The notes beneath the pieces were generated by a model. It made no database searches. It saw only the letters and a list, made by a program, of their open reading frames with translations, and was not told the origin of the DNA. The translations under genes and the position numbers were made by a program. From Paludibacterium yongneupense DSM 18731 (GTDB lineage: Bacteria > Pseudomonadota > Gammaproteobacteria > Burkholderiales > Chromobacteriaceae): a DNA stretch of 64,000 nucleotides. This document shows positions 43,084 to 52,074 of the stretch, piece by piece (within the stretch, counting starts at the first letter, position 1; each line of letters opens with the position of its first letter). The DNA lies in contig NZ_KE383957.1 in the NCBI RefSeq assembly GCF_000422925.1, positions 203,787-267,786 on the forward strand, written 5' to 3'.

Positions 43084-43102
43084 AAGAGTCCCTTGGGTAA
43101 AA

Positions 43103-43369
43103 TTAGATTTCTTCCGGAGATTTCACGTTGATGACCAGCGCGTGAATCCGGTTCGGCATGAGGTCGGCCAGGGCCTGGTGAACGAGGCGATGGCGGGCGA
43201 CGCGGTTCAGCCCGGTAAAGCGCGGGCTGACGAGGGCAAGACGGTAGTGGCCGCCACCGGCGCGCGCGCCGGCATGTCCTGCGTGGGCGGCGCTGTCGTC
43301 GATCAGCTCGATGTGCGTGGCGTCCAGCGTGGTCAGGCGACTGAGGATTTCGTCCCGGATGTCGCTCAT
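43103..43369 (-). CDS. bolA: BolA family protein
   Basis: 88 residues with the BolA class II-like fold: [20 protein letters not shown], then the extended [20 protein letters not shown] and [20 protein letters not shown], with the conserved invariant His. BolA proteins bind monothiol glutaredoxins and 2Fe-2S clusters and affect envelope and morphology genes. The start overlaps the YciI stop (ATGA). In this operon, yciB and yciI precede it, a frequent betaproteobacterial arrangement. Confidence 0.88.
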   Translation of the reverse strand: MSDIRDEILSRLTTLDATHIELIDDSAAHAGHAGARAGGGHYRLALVSPRFTGLNRVARHRLVHQALADLMPNRIHALVINVKSPEEI

Positions 43370-43668
43370 GCCGGATACACCTGCCGTATCGGCTTGACCT
43401 CGACGTCGGCATAGACGCCAGCCGCCCAGTACGGGTCGGCATGGGCCCATTCGCGCGCGGCCTCGAGCGACTCGAATTCGGCGACGATCAGGCTGCCGGT
43501 GAAACCGGCGGGACCCGGGTTGGCGGCGTCGATGGCGGGCAGAGGCCCCGCCAGCGCCAGCCGACCGTCGGCTTGCAGCGCGTCGAGCCGGGCCAGGTGT
43601 TCGGGGCGGACCGACAGGCGGCGCTCGAGCGAATCGGCGACGTCGCGGGCGTAGATGACGTAGAGCAT
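43366..43668 (-). CDS. YciI family protein
   Basis: 100 residues of the YCII fold: [60 protein letters not shown] and [17 protein letters not shown]. The His in RPEHLARL and Asp residues are those seen in the ferredoxin-like YciI family (function unknown; some members are enzymes of dehydrochlorination). It overlaps yciB and bolA. Confidence 0.85.
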   Translation of the reverse strand: MLYVIYARDVADSLERRLSVRPEHLARLDALQADGRLALAGPLPAIDAANPGPAGFTGSLIVAEFESLEAAREWAHADPYWAAGVYADVEVKPIRQVYPA

Positions 43669-44204
43669 CAGTTTTCTTCCTCGACAATATAACGTCCGAG
43701 CACCAGACTCTGCGCCACGGCAAAGACCACCATCAGTCCGAGTCCGCCAAACAGTTTGAACTTGACCCAGATGTCTTCGCTGAAGTGGTAGGCGACGTAC
43801 AGGTTGAGCGCACCCATCAGCGCGAAAAAGACGATCCAGGCGTAGCACAGGCCGCGCCAGACCGGTTTCGGCAGCGCGATCTGCTTGCCCATCATGGCCT
43901 GTATGCCGTTTTTGCCCAGCCACTGTCCCACGAGCAGACCGCCGCCCATGATCCAGTAAAGCACGGTCGGCTTCCACATGATGAAATGCTTGTCATGCAG
44001 CAGCAGGGTCGCGCCGCCAAGCACCACGACCAGGCCCAAGCTGACCCATTGCATGGTATCGATGACGTGGCCGCGCAACCAGGCATATCCGACCTGGAGT
44101 ACCGTCGCGACGATGGCGATCGCCGTCGCCAGGAAAATGTCCTGGCGAATGGAATAGACTGCGAAAAACAGCAGTACCGGGAAAAGGTCAGATAGAAATT
44201 TCAT
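43668..44204 (-). CDS. yciB: Inner-membrane-spanning protein YciB (septation protein A family)
   Basis: 178 residues from the ATG at 44204, with five hydrophobic segments. [20 protein letters not shown] at the start and [40 protein letters not shown] are family hallmarks. YciB is involved in envelope synthesis and cell-division complexes. It is the first gene of the yciB-yciI-bolA-parvulin-parvulin operon. Confidence 0.92.
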   Translation of the reverse strand: MKFLSDLFPVLLFFAVYSIRQDIFLATAIAIVATVLQVGYAWLRGHVIDTMQWVSLGLVVVLGGATLLLHDKHFIMWKPTVLYWIMGGGLLVGQWLGKNGIQAMMGKQIALPKPVWRGLCYAWIVFFALMGALNLYVAYHFSEDIWVKFKLFGGLGLMVVFAVAQSLVLGRYIVEEEN

Positions 44205-44261
44205 GCGGGTGATTATGCGGGCGAGTGGGCCGCAATTCAAGACACCATGCGCCAGTTGTCA

Positions 44262-45203
44262 TTAACGGGAAACCTGTTTCACTACCGAGAGTGCACTGGC
44301 GACCAGGCTGCCCACGTCGGCGACGTTGGCGGGCAGGATCACCGTATTGCTCTCGCGTGCCAGGTTGGAGAAGGCGGCGACATACTGTTCGGCGACTTTC
44401 AGGTTGACGGCTTCGATGCCGCCTTCCTGCCGGATGGCGCCCGCCACGCGGGCCAGGGCATCGGCCGTGGCGTCGGCGACCAGACGCAGCGCATCGGCCT
44501 GTCCCTGGGCGCGGTTGACGGTGGCGAGCCGTTCGCCTTCGGACTGGTTGATATTGGCCCGCATCTCGCCTTCCGATTTCTGGATGGCGGCTTCGCGTGC
44601 GCCGTTGGCCAGATTGATCTGCTCCATGCGCCGCCCCTCGGATTCGGCGATGCGTGCGCGTTTCTCGCGTTCGGCGGTGATCTGCTGCTGCATCGAGTGC
44701 AGGATTTCCTGCGGCGGCACCAGGTCCTTGATCTCATAGCGCAGGACTTTCACGCCCCAGCTGACGCCTGCCTCGTCGAGCACCGCCACGACGGTGCGGT
44801 TTATCTCGTCGCGTTCTTCGAATGTCTTGTCCAGCTCCATCTTGCCCACGACCGAACGCAGGGTCGTCTGCGCGAGCTGGGTGATGGCGACGATGTAGTC
44901 GCTCGCGCCGTAGGACGCGCGTTGCGGATCGGTGACCTGAAAGTAGATGATGCCGTCGACCTTGAGCTGGGTGTTGTCCCGGGTAATGCAGATCTGGCTC
45001 GGCACGTCGAGCGGGATTTCCTTCAGTACATGGCGATAGGCGATACGGTCGATGAAAGGAATGATGATGCTCAATCCCGGCGGCAATGTGGCGTGATAGC
45101 GGCCGAGCCGCTCGACGACGAAGGCATGCTGCTGCGGCACGACCTTGACCGCCTGGATCACGAAAATCACGAAGGCGGCAAAAAACACGAGTGCAAATTC
45201 CAT
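44262..45203 (-). CDS. qmcA: SPFH/stomatin-like membrane protease regulator (QmcA)
   Basis: 313 residues. A membrane segment at about 2-20 is followed by an SPFH domain (about 22-180; VPQQHAFVVERLGRYHATLP, LKVDGIIYFQVTDPQRASYG) and a helical coiled part rich in Glu/Arg/Ala (about 185-265). QmcA-type proteins form large ring assemblies in the inner membrane and act with FtsH. It pairs with the upstream NfeD gene (one shared base), the usual partnership. Confidence 0.9.
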   Translation of the reverse strand: MEFALVFFAAFVIFVIQAVKVVPQQHAFVVERLGRYHATLPPGLSIIIPFIDRIAYRHVLKEIPLDVPSQICITRDNTQLKVDGIIYFQVTDPQRASYGASDYIVAITQLAQTTLRSVVGKMELDKTFEERDEINRTVVAVLDEAGVSWGVKVLRYEIKDLVPPQEILHSMQQQITAEREKRARIAESEGRRMEQINLANGAREAAIQKSEGEMRANINQSEGERLATVNRAQGQADALRLVADATADALARVAGAIRQEGGIEAVNLKVAEQYVAAFSNLARESNTVILPANVADVGSLVASALSVVKQVSR

Positions 45204-45640
45204 TATTCGTCCCTGTCCGGTTTGTCCAGCGTAAGCAGCAACAGATTGCCTTCCTTGCCCGCGATGAAGGCGGAGCCTCCCGGCAAGGGCGGGGTGCCTT
45301 CGAGGCGGGCGTCCCACTCTGTGCCGCGGAAGTGCACTCGCAGGCGGTCGCCGCCTTGTGTATAGAGAATGATCACGCGCTGGCCGATGTCGGCGTCGTC
45401 CGGCCCGGGCAAGGGCATGCGCTTCAATCGCCGCCGCCAGCGGGTGACGAGCAGCAGGGCGGCCAGACCGACTATCACCGCCGTCCCCAGCTGCAGCGGC
45501 AGCTGTTCGGTGTAGCGGGCGGCAAAGCCGCCGCCCGTCAGTGCGCTGGCCACGACCAACAGATAAAACGTCCCCGAAAGAAATTCCGCCGCCAGTGCGA
45601 GCACGGCAAGGACGAACCACAGGGTGGGGCTTGCGCTCAT
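45203..45640 (-). CDS. NfeD family membrane protein (YbbK/YbbL-type partner of QmcA)
   Basis: 145 residues from the ATG at 45640 (an upstream ATG at 45679 is possible). Three hydrophobic segments (about 5-24, 28-42, 50-66) then an OB-fold domain (about 80-140) with GQRVIILYTQGGDRLRVHFR and GTEWDARLEG, typical of short NfeD proteins. It stabilises or guides the SPFH partner encoded just downstream. Confidence 0.88.
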   Translation of the reverse strand: MSASPTLWFVLAVLALAAEFLSGTFYLLVVASALTGGGFAARYTEQLPLQLGTAVIVGLAALLLVTRWRRRLKRMPLPGPDDADIGQRVIILYTQGGDRLRVHFRGTEWDARLEGTPPLPGGSAFIAGKEGNLLLLTLDKPDRDE

Positions 45641-45769
45641 GAGCTCCGTTCCTTCGGATTGTGCGGCATAGGTGCCCATTGTGGGTCCAGTGCCGGATGA
45701 TGACAAGTGGAAGCGCAATGCCATCGCCGCGGCTCGATTTGAGTCTGGGGGGCGGATGCCACACAATAT

Positions 45770-46390
45770 ATGCCTTCATACGACAGCGACTATTCGAAAA
45801 TGTTCCAGCTGGACGCGCCGGTGATGGCCGAAATCGAAATCCGCAAGAGCCGCTTCATCGCCTTGCTCCACCCGGTTGCTTCGCGTGCCGAGGCCGAGAC
45901 GCTGATTGCGGCCGCGCGGCGCGACTGGCCGGATGCGAGGCATTACTGTGTGGTGCTGCTGACGGCATCGGATTCGATGCTCAACGATGACGGCGAACCG
46001 GGCGGAACGGCCGCACGACCGATGTACAACGTGTTGCAGCACAAAGGTCTGGTCAATGTGCTGGCGGTGGTGGTGCGTTACTTCGGCGGGGTAAAGCTGG
46101 GCGCGGGCGGCCTCGCGCGCGCCTACGGGCAGGCGGTGAGCCAGGCGCTGGGCGAGGCCCGGCTCGTTGCGGTGACGCCGATGCGGGAGCAGCGGATCGG
46201 GGTGCCGTTCGCCATCGAGTCGGCGCTGCGGCGGCGCTGCCAGCAGGCCGGCATCGCCATCGGCGCCGTGGAGTACGGCGATGCGGTGACCGCGACGCTA
46301 TCGCTGGAAGTCGCGCGCGCCGACGCGCAGCTTGCCGAACTGGCCGATGCCTTGAACGGGGCGCTGACGCTGCTGGCCGACCCCGACTGA
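45770..46390 (+). CDS. yigZ: YigZ/IMPACT family protein
   Basis: 206 residues. The UPF0029 N-terminal domain has IEIRKSRFIALLHPVASRAE, ARHYCVVLLTAS and the highly conserved DDGEPGGTAARPM (about 73-85), followed by VRYFGGVKLGAGGLARAYGQ (about 103-122). The C-terminal part is the DUF1949 fold. Homologues bind ribosomes or regulate translation; the bacterial role is not well settled. It is divergent from the NfeD gene. Confidence 0.92.
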   Translation: MPSYDSDYSKMFQLDAPVMAEIEIRKSRFIALLHPVASRAEAETLIAAARRDWPDARHYCVVLLTASDSMLNDDGEPGGTAARPMYNVLQHKGLVNVLAVVVRYFGGVKLGAGGLARAYGQAVSQALGEARLVAVTPMREQRIGVPFAIESALRRRCQQAGIAIGAVEYGDAVTATLSLEVARADAQLAELADALNGALTLLADPD

Positions 46391-46392
46391 AC

Positions 46393-47067
46393 TCAGTGCC
46401 CGGCGCGGCGCGCGCGGGCGACGGCGGCGTGGATTTCGTCGCCGATGACGGACAGGGATTTCAGGCGACCTTCTTCGTCAAGGCAGCCTATCCGTGCCCA
46501 GCCGCGTTCGGCGGCCAGATGGCGGAAGTTTTCCAGCGCGATCTGCAAATGGTCTTTCGACGCTTCGTGCAGGTCGTGGCTCTTGTCCGTGTAGGCGCGC
46601 TTCTCCTTTTGCGCGACCAGTTCCTGTGATTTCTTGACGTCCATGTCGAGAAACACCACCAGATCGGGCGCGGGGATGTGCAAGATGTCTTCCTCGACTT
46701 CGACGATCCAGGATGTCAGCGCGGCGCGCTCGTCGGCCGGGACGCGCGCGGCCTGGTGCGCGATATTCGATCCGGTGTAGCGATCGCAGATCACGTCTTC
46801 GCCGCGGGCCAGCGCGGCGCTGATGCCTTGCAGTGCCTGATAGCGGTCGAGCGCATAGAGCAGGGACGAAAACTTGACCGGGACGGTGTCCAGAGAGCCG
46901 TAGTCGCCGTTCAGGTAGCGCCCGACTTCGCGCCCGAAGAAGGTGTCCTGATACTGGGGGAAACGGATCAGCGTGACCTGCCGCCCTTCGTTCTGCAGTT
47001 TTTCGGCCAGTGCGGCGGCCTGGGTGCCCTTGCCGCTGCCATCGATTCCTTCAATTGCTATCAGCAC
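46393..47067 (-). CDS. tmk: Thymidylate kinase
   Basis: 224 residues from a GTG at 47067 with AAGGAA upstream. P-loop IEGIDGSGKGTQAAAL (about 5-20) with the unusual GKGT ending in place of GKTT, the DRY motif YALDRYQALQ (about 71-80), DRYTGSNIAHQ (about 96-106) and a lid region KKSQELVAQKEKRAYTD. The pattern, with RFPQYQDTFFGREVGRYLNG, resembles the less common long-lid TMPK type. It phosphorylates dTMP to dTDP. The gene ends two bases from the convergent yigZ. Confidence 0.9.
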   Translation of the reverse strand: MLIAIEGIDGSGKGTQAAALAEKLQNEGRQVTLIRFPQYQDTFFGREVGRYLNGDYGSLDTVPVKFSSLLYALDRYQALQGISAALARGEDVICDRYTGSNIAHQAARVPADERAALTSWIVEVEEDILHIPAPDLVVFLDMDVKKSQELVAQKEKRAYTDKSHDLHEASKDHLQIALENFRHLAAERGWARIGCLDEEGRLKSLSVIGDEIHAAVARARRAGH

Positions 47068-47106
47068 TATATTTCCTTGGATTGGACCCGGTCCGTGACG
47101 GTTCTC

Positions 47107-47130
47107 GCCGCCCGCGCCGGCGCGGGCGGC
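47107..47130 (-). terminator. 24-base perfect GC palindrome between LysR and tmk genes
   Basis: GCCGCCCGCGCC joined directly to its complement, giving up to ten stem pairs with a tight loop. Downstream of the LysR gene and upstream of tmk on the same strand, so it may end LysR transcription without a U-tract or insulate the tmk leader. Confidence 0.5.
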
Positions 47131-47173
47131 ATCGTGCGCATTGTACACTGACTGCGGTCGACCCTGAACCGCG

Positions 47174-48091
47174 TCAGCCGGTCGGCCACAGGGGCTCGCG
47201 CATCGAATCGCGCATGGCATCGATGAAGCGGCGCAGTTTGGCCGGATAGAAGCGGGCGTAGGGATAGAGCAGGTATACCGGCAACGGCGCGGCGCGCCAG
47301 CCGGGCAGCACATGGATCAGATCGCCGCGTGCGACATCGTCCTCGACCAGCCAGCCGGAAACGACGGCCACGCCCAAGCCCTGCATGGCGGCATTGCGCA
47401 AGGCATAGACGCTGTCGGTATACAGGCGCGGGCGCAGCGTCAGCGTCTGTGTCGCACCGCTGGCGTCGCGCAGTTCGATCTCGTTGCGATAATACGTCGA
47501 GAAGGCGAGCCAGGGCAGGGCCGCGAGCGCGGCGGGCGAGGTGGGGGCGGGGACGCCCTGCAGCAGGGACGGCGAGGCGACCATGACCCGCGGCACGTCG
47601 GCGAGCTTGATCGCCACCAGCGCGGGGTCGACGCCCTCGCCGACGCGTATCTGGCAATCCAGCCCTTGTTCCACCAGATTGGGCGCACTGTCGGTCAATT
47701 GCCACTCCACCGACAGAGCGGGGTAGCGGCGCAGAAACTGCGCGAGCGGGGCGAGCAGGTGCTGCTGGCCGAATGCGTGCGGTACGACGACGCGCAGCAA
47801 GCCTTCCGGCTCGTCTATCGCCCCCCTCAGGTCGGACTCGAATGCGCCCCACTCATCGATGAAGGCGCGCGCCTGCTCGTAATAGCGCGCGCCGGCCTCG
47901 GTCAGTGTCATCGTGTGCGTCGAGCGTTGCAGCAGCCGCAGGCCGAGCGTGCGCTCCAGCGTTTGCAGCCGGCGGCTGACGGTCGGCTGCGTGGTGCCAA
48001 GCTGTTGGGCGGCAGCGGAGAGATTGCCGGCTTCGACGATGCGGATGAATGTTTGCATCAGTGCGAAGCGGTCGGGAGGCGGTGTTGTCAT
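47174..48091 (-). CDS. LysR family regulator
   Basis: 305 residues from the ATG at 48091. Helix-turn-helix at about 8-66 (FALMQTFIRIVEAGNLSAAA, TQPTVSRRLQTLERTLGLRL) and the regulatory domain after about 92. Divergent from the MFS transporter with 101 bases between, the standard layout of a LysR regulator and its target. Ligand unknown. Confidence 0.88.
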   Translation of the reverse strand: MTTPPPDRFALMQTFIRIVEAGNLSAAAQQLGTTQPTVSRRLQTLERTLGLRLLQRSTHTMTLTEAGARYYEQARAFIDEWGAFESDLRGAIDEPEGLLRVVVPHAFGQQHLLAPLAQFLRRYPALSVEWQLTDSAPNLVEQGLDCQIRVGEGVDPALVAIKLADVPRVMVASPSLLQGVPAPTSPAALAALPWLAFSTYYRNEIELRDASGATQTLTLRPRLYTDSVYALRNAAMQGLGVAVVSGWLVEDDVARGDLIHVLPGWRAAPLPVYLLYPYARFYPAKLRRFIDAMRDSMREPLWPTG

Positions 48092-48192
48092 ACGCTTAGT
48101 GTATAACCATTCTGTTCGCAGTGCGTCTACACGCGCCAAATGAAGAACGGCAAACTCAGTTCCGTTCTCCTACTGATTTTCGGGTACCTGTC

Positions 48193-49383
48193 ATGACCAC
48201 ATTGTCCAATACTGTCGCCGACGACCAAGGCGGCTTGTCTTCCAGCCTCATCATGCTGCTTGCCGGTGGCGCCGGTCTTGCGGTGGCTTCGCTGTACTAC
48301 GCGCAGCCGATGCTCGGCATTCTGGCGCACGACTTTCACGCCACGCCATCCGCGATCGGGCTGGTTCCGACTCTGACCCAGCTCGGATATGCGGCAGGTA
48401 TATTACTGCTCGCGCCTCTCGGCGATCGCTACGACCGGCGCAGCATCATCGTAGGCAAGGCGCTGGCGCTGGCGTTCGCGCTGGCCCTGGCTGCGCTCGC
48501 GCCGGGCCTCGGCGTGCTGTGCATCGCCTCGGTCGCCATCGGTCTCGCCGCCACGCTGGCTCAGGACCTTGTCCCGGCCGCCGCCGCGCTGGCGCCCGAA
48601 GCCCGGCGCGGTAAAACGGTCGGCACGGTGATGACGGGGCTGCTGACCGGCATTCTGTTGTCGCGCGTGATCAGCGGAACCCTTGCGCAATCCTTCGGCT
48701 GGCGGATCACCTTCGTCGCGGCGGCGGCAAGCATCGCCGTGTTGGCGCTTCTGCTGGCCCGGCGTCTGCCGCGCTTTGCCGCGACCACGTCCCTGAGCTA
48801 TACCGCCTTGCTCGGTTCTCTGCTGACGTTATGGCGGCGCTACCCGGCGCTGCGCCGCGCAGCGTGGGCGCAGGGCCTGCTCAGTGCCGCATTCAGCGCG
48901 TTCTGGTCGACGCTGGCGGTGATGCTGCAACATGCGCCTTATCACCTGGGCGCGGCGGCGGCCGGTGCTTTCGGTCTGGCCGGTGCGGCGGGTGCCCTGG
49001 CTGCGCCGCTGGCTGGCCATGTCGCGGACCGGCGCGGGTCGGAAGGGGTCGTGCGTGCCGGAGCGGCACTGGTGCTGGTCTCCTTCCTCGCGATGGCCTT
49101 CGGACCGCATGGCCTGTGGCTGATTGCCGCCGCCACCGTTCTGTTCGATCTTGGCATCCAGGCCTCGCTGATCGCCCATCAAAGCCAGATCTACGGGCTC
49201 GAACCCGCCGCCCGCAGCCGTCTCAACGCCGTTCTGGTCGGTGCGATGTTTGTCGGGATGGCTGCCGGCGCGGCGATAGGCAGCCAGGTGCTAGACCATG
49301 GGGGCTGGAGCGCGCTGTGCCTGTCGGCTGCGCTCGCCGCACTCGCCGCGCTCGGCGTCAGGCTGTGGCCGGGCAAGAACTGA
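48193..49383 (+). CDS. Major facilitator superfamily transporter, DHA1-type
   Basis: 396 residues from the ATG at 48193, with twelve hydrophobic segments. Motif A variant GDRYDRRSIIVGKALA (about 78-93) and the antiporter-type LLTGILLSRVISGTLAQSFG lie in the N-half; the C-half has HVADRRGSEGVVRAGAA. The sequence is close to drug/sugar efflux permeases such as the YgaY/NepI/AraJ group. The substrate is unknown; control by the divergent LysR gene is inferred. Confidence 0.88.
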   Translation: MTTLSNTVADDQGGLSSSLIMLLAGGAGLAVASLYYAQPMLGILAHDFHATPSAIGLVPTLTQLGYAAGILLLAPLGDRYDRRSIIVGKALALAFALALAALAPGLGVLCIASVAIGLAATLAQDLVPAAAALAPEARRGKTVGTVMTGLLTGILLSRVISGTLAQSFGWRITFVAAAASIAVLALLLARRLPRFAATTSLSYTALLGSLLTLWRRYPALRRAAWAQGLLSAAFSAFWSTLAVMLQHAPYHLGAAAAGAFGLAGAAGALAAPLAGHVADRRGSEGVVRAGAALVLVSFLAMAFGPHGLWLIAAATVLFDLGIQASLIAHQSQIYGLEPAARSRLNAVLVGAMFVGMAAGAAIGSQVLDHGGWSALCLSAALAALAALGVRLWPGKN

Positions 49384-49398
49384 AGCCCGGTGCGCAGC

Positions 49399-50061
49399 TC
49401 AGAGCTGGCGAATCATCTCGAGTGCCTGGTGCAGGTCGTCGCAGATGCGAAACGCCAGCGCCGCCTGCTCCGCGGACGGTGCGATCAGATCCGGAACCAT
49501 GATGACGCGCATGCCGGCGGCGTGGCCTGCCATCACGCCGTAGGCGGAATCCTCCAGTACCAGGCAACGTGCGGGGTCGATGCCGAGCCGCCCGGCCGCG
49601 CCGAGAAACAGGTCAGGCGCCGGTTTGGTGGCCGCGACTTCGTCGCCGGCGACGACGGTGGAGAAATAAGGCGCCAACCCGCTCTTGTCGAGCTTGATCT
49701 CGGCTTGGGCACGTTTGGTCGACGTCGCGACCGCCCGCACGATACCCTGTCCGACCACCCAATCCAGCAGTTGAACAATGCCCGGCATCAAGCCGATGCG
49801 CCCCTGCTCGAGAGTCTGCATATAGTAGCTGTTGCAACGCTCGCGCAGGGCGTCGGCGCGTGCGACGTCGCCACCGAGATGTGCTGCGACGTAGTCGGTG
49901 CAACGGGCGGTGGCCAGCCCGACCATGCCCAGCAGAAAAGCCTCGTCGCAGGCGACGCCGAGATCGGCGCAGGCCATGCGCCAACATTCGATCGCAGCGG
50001 CCTCGCTGTTGATCATCAAACCGTCCATATCAAACAGGATGGCGTCAAAACTCCGTGTCAT
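49399..50061 (-). CDS. HAD-superfamily phosphatase (beta-phosphoglucomutase-like)
   Basis: 220 residues. Motif I FDMDGLMINSEAAAIECW (about 9-26), motif II in ATSTKRAQAEIKLD, motif III K in TKPAPDLFLGAA and motif IV VLEDSAYGVMAG. The helical cap and DGLMxNSE form are typical of the YieH/GpmB-like phosphatases acting on small phosphosugars or phosphogluconate. Convergent with the MFS gene (15 bases between). No functional partner nearby. Confidence 0.85.
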   Translation of the reverse strand: MTRSFDAILFDMDGLMINSEAAAIECWRMACADLGVACDEAFLLGMVGLATARCTDYVAAHLGGDVARADALRERCNSYYMQTLEQGRIGLMPGIVQLLDWVVGQGIVRAVATSTKRAQAEIKLDKSGLAPYFSTVVAGDEVAATKPAPDLFLGAAGRLGIDPARCLVLEDSAYGVMAGHAAGMRVIMVPDLIAPSAEQAALAFRICDDLHQALEMIRQL

Positions 50062-50342
50062 AGCATTCCTAATCTGTAGTGTTGGCGCGGGAGCTGGCCC
50101 ATTATTCTGCAAGCGATGGCGCCTGTGCAATGGCGAAACCGGGCAGTAACAGGGGCGAGGTGACAGAAATGCCTTGAACCCGAAGGACGACAAGCCGGTT
50201 CGGAAGCAGAAAATTCATATTGGCGCGGACCCGGTGGTATTGCACCATGGTCCCGGATCATTTTCTCCGCCACGCGGAGGGGAAGGGCTCCCGTGACCGG
50301 GCGAAGCCGTTCTCGCCATGCCGAATGCCGGGAGGGGCTGCG

Positions 50343-50606
50343 ATGAAAATATTGATGCATGTGGCGGTACGGGTCGTCTCTGTTGCCGGCAATCGATCGG
50401 GGCCGCACCCGTTCGGCCGCTACCTCGCGCACGGCATGCTGGCCACTGGAACCCTGGTCTTCTTTGCCCTGTCCGCTTTCGAAACCCTGCACACCGGCCG
50501 TTTCGACGAACTGCCTTTTGTCGAAGGCGTCCTCGGGCTGGCCTTCGGCCACGTCCTGGCCCGGCTCGACGCCCCGGCCGCCATCGCGAGGCCGCCCTCC
50601 GTCTGA
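50343..50606 (+). CDS. Small hypothetical membrane-associated protein
   Basis: 87 residues from the ATG at 50343 (GGGAGGGG upstream). MKILMHVAVRVVSVAGNRSG, then one hydrophobic stretch with HGMLATGTLVFFALSAFETL (about 30-49) and LPFVEGVLGLAFGHVLARL. There is no recognised domain. The frame is open further upstream to 50220 but that part has no support. It ends 14 bases before the convergent alkA gene. Confidence 0.45.
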   Translation: MKILMHVAVRVVSVAGNRSGPHPFGRYLAHGMLATGTLVFFALSAFETLHTGRFDELPFVEGVLGLAFGHVLARLDAPAAIARPPSV

Positions 50607-50620
50607 ATGTCGGTCCGTCG

Positions 50621-51523
50621 TCAGGCCGCCACTTGCAACGAGGCCCACAGGTGGGCCGCCACCAGCGCGCGCCAGGGGGCGAACGCTTGCAGCCAGAGTC
50701 GGGCTTCCCTGTCCGACAGGGGAGCGTCCTGCTTGAGTAGCTGTTGAATCCCGCGGCGCACGGCGACATCGCCATGTAAAGAGCCATCGAGCCAGGCATA
50801 GGCGCGCAGCAGGGTGTAGCTGATGGTCCACGGGCCTATGCCCTTGATCGAGGACAGCCGTTCACGCATGAGGGCGATCGGTGGTGCGGCCAGCCAGTCG
50901 TCGAGGGGGAGTTCCCCTGCCGATTGCATCCGGCTGATCGTCAGCAGGGTGTGCGCCTTGCCGGCGGAAAAGCCGCAGGCACGCAGATCGTCTTCGGTCA
51001 GTTCGGCCACTCGCGCGGCATCGGGGTGGCAGTACAAGCCGCCGCTGTGGCGAACGCCGCATCTCTGAATCAGCCGCCGCCGCAGGGATACCGCGACGGC
51101 GACGCTGATCTGTTGTCCGGTGACGGCCCAGGCGATGGCCTCGAAGGGCGAGGCCGTCTGGGCAACGCGCAAGCCGGACTGGCGGGCAATCAAGGCGCCA
51201 AGCTCGGGGTGGGGGCCGAAGGTGCGCTCGAATTCGTCTATCGGCTGGGTCAGTCCCAGCATCCTGCGCACTCTGTCCTCCAAAGCGGGGCGGTCATCGT
51301 CGCTGACGCTGCCATCCACCTCCAGCACGGCTTCGGCTCCGTCATCGCGGCAGAGTATCCCGAGCCGGGCCGGCGCCCCTTTCCATATCATGCCCTTGTC
51401 CAGGCGCGTGTCGTCGGCCCGTTCCGACAGTTGTTGCGTGTCGCGGCGGTGAAACGGCAGTATGACGTCGCGCCGGAAACGGGGCGGCAGATCGATGTGG
51501 CAAGATACGGCGGTGACGGGCAT
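50621..51523 (-). CDS. alkA: DNA-3-methyladenine glycosylase II
   Basis: 300 residues. N-terminal AlkA domain (about 1-100), then the HhH-GPD domain (about 110-290): SPFEAIAWAVTGQQISVAVA, the helix-hairpin-helix with LSSIKGIGPWTISYTLL (about 222-238) and the catalytic Asp in LHGDVAVRRGI (about 250). It removes alkylated purines in base-excision repair. No ada partner is adjacent. Confidence 0.9.
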   Translation of the reverse strand: MPVTAVSCHIDLPPRFRRDVILPFHRRDTQQLSERADDTRLDKGMIWKGAPARLGILCRDDGAEAVLEVDGSVSDDDRPALEDRVRRMLGLTQPIDEFERTFGPHPELGALIARQSGLRVAQTASPFEAIAWAVTGQQISVAVAVSLRRRLIQRCGVRHSGGLYCHPDAARVAELTEDDLRACGFSAGKAHTLLTISRMQSAGELPLDDWLAAPPIALMRERLSSIKGIGPWTISYTLLRAYAWLDGSLHGDVAVRRGIQQLLKQDAPLSDREARLWLQAFAPWRALVAAHLWASLQVAA

Positions 51524-51634
51524 GCGCGGTTACCGGCAAGGGCGGACAAGGGAGAGCGAGTGTCACACGGGCGCTGCCCGGTCGGCAATCCGGATCTTGC
51601 TGTCGAAGTGCGGGTGCGGCCCGCGCCCGCCCAG

Positions 51635-51898
51635 TCAGATGGAAAAGCGCAAGGGCAAGCATGCCGCGACGGCCGGCGCCCGGGTGCGCTCGACCCGCAC
51701 GCGGGCATTGCCGGCGACGGCTTGCACGAGCAGGCGCTCGCCGTGGCGGGCATCCTGGCTCCAGCTTTCGCCGGCGTGCAGCAGAATGTCTTCGCCGTCA
51801 AAGCTGATCCAAACCATGCCGGCTTCGCACAGCAAACGACGTGCCACGGCGCCGTCGAAGGATGAAAGTTGCTGGTCGTTCAAGGGGAGTGTGTACAT
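51635..51898 (-). CDS. DUF2917 protein
   Basis: 87 residues from the ATG at 51898; MYTLPLNDQQLSSFDGAVAR at the start and AGMVWISFDGEDILLHAGES in the middle fit the DUF2917 family, found widely in betaproteobacteria as small beta-rich proteins of unknown function. It is divergent from a MocR-type regulator with repeated ACTGTAC motifs in between, so that regulator is the likely controller. Confidence 0.7.
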   Translation of the reverse strand: MYTLPLNDQQLSSFDGAVARRLLCEAGMVWISFDGEDILLHAGESWSQDARHGERLLVQAVAGNARVRVERTRAPAVAACLPLRFSI

Positions 51899-52007
51899 GA
51901 GCGTTTTCCTTTTCTGCTGGGTACCCCGGTAGATTAGTTGTGCCCCCGACGGTGCAGTAGCCACACAGTTCACTTTTTTTGGGCGTAACAGCGCAGCTTT
52001 TCGAGCG

Positions 52008-52039
52008 ACTGTACCGGTCGTGCGCCGGGTTAACTGTAC
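52008..52039. promoter_or_regulatory. Direct repeats upstream of the MocR gene
   Basis: ACTGTAC occurs at 52008-52014 and 52033-52039, 25 bases apart, in the region between the divergent DUF2917 and MocR genes; an ACAGTTC lies further left at 51965. MocR regulators such as PdxR and GabR bind spaced repeats of this kind. The rightmost repeat is 35 bases before the MocR start. Confidence 0.5.
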
Positions 52040-52074
52040 ATGGTGGCTTTGTCTGCATCGGTTATGATGGACTG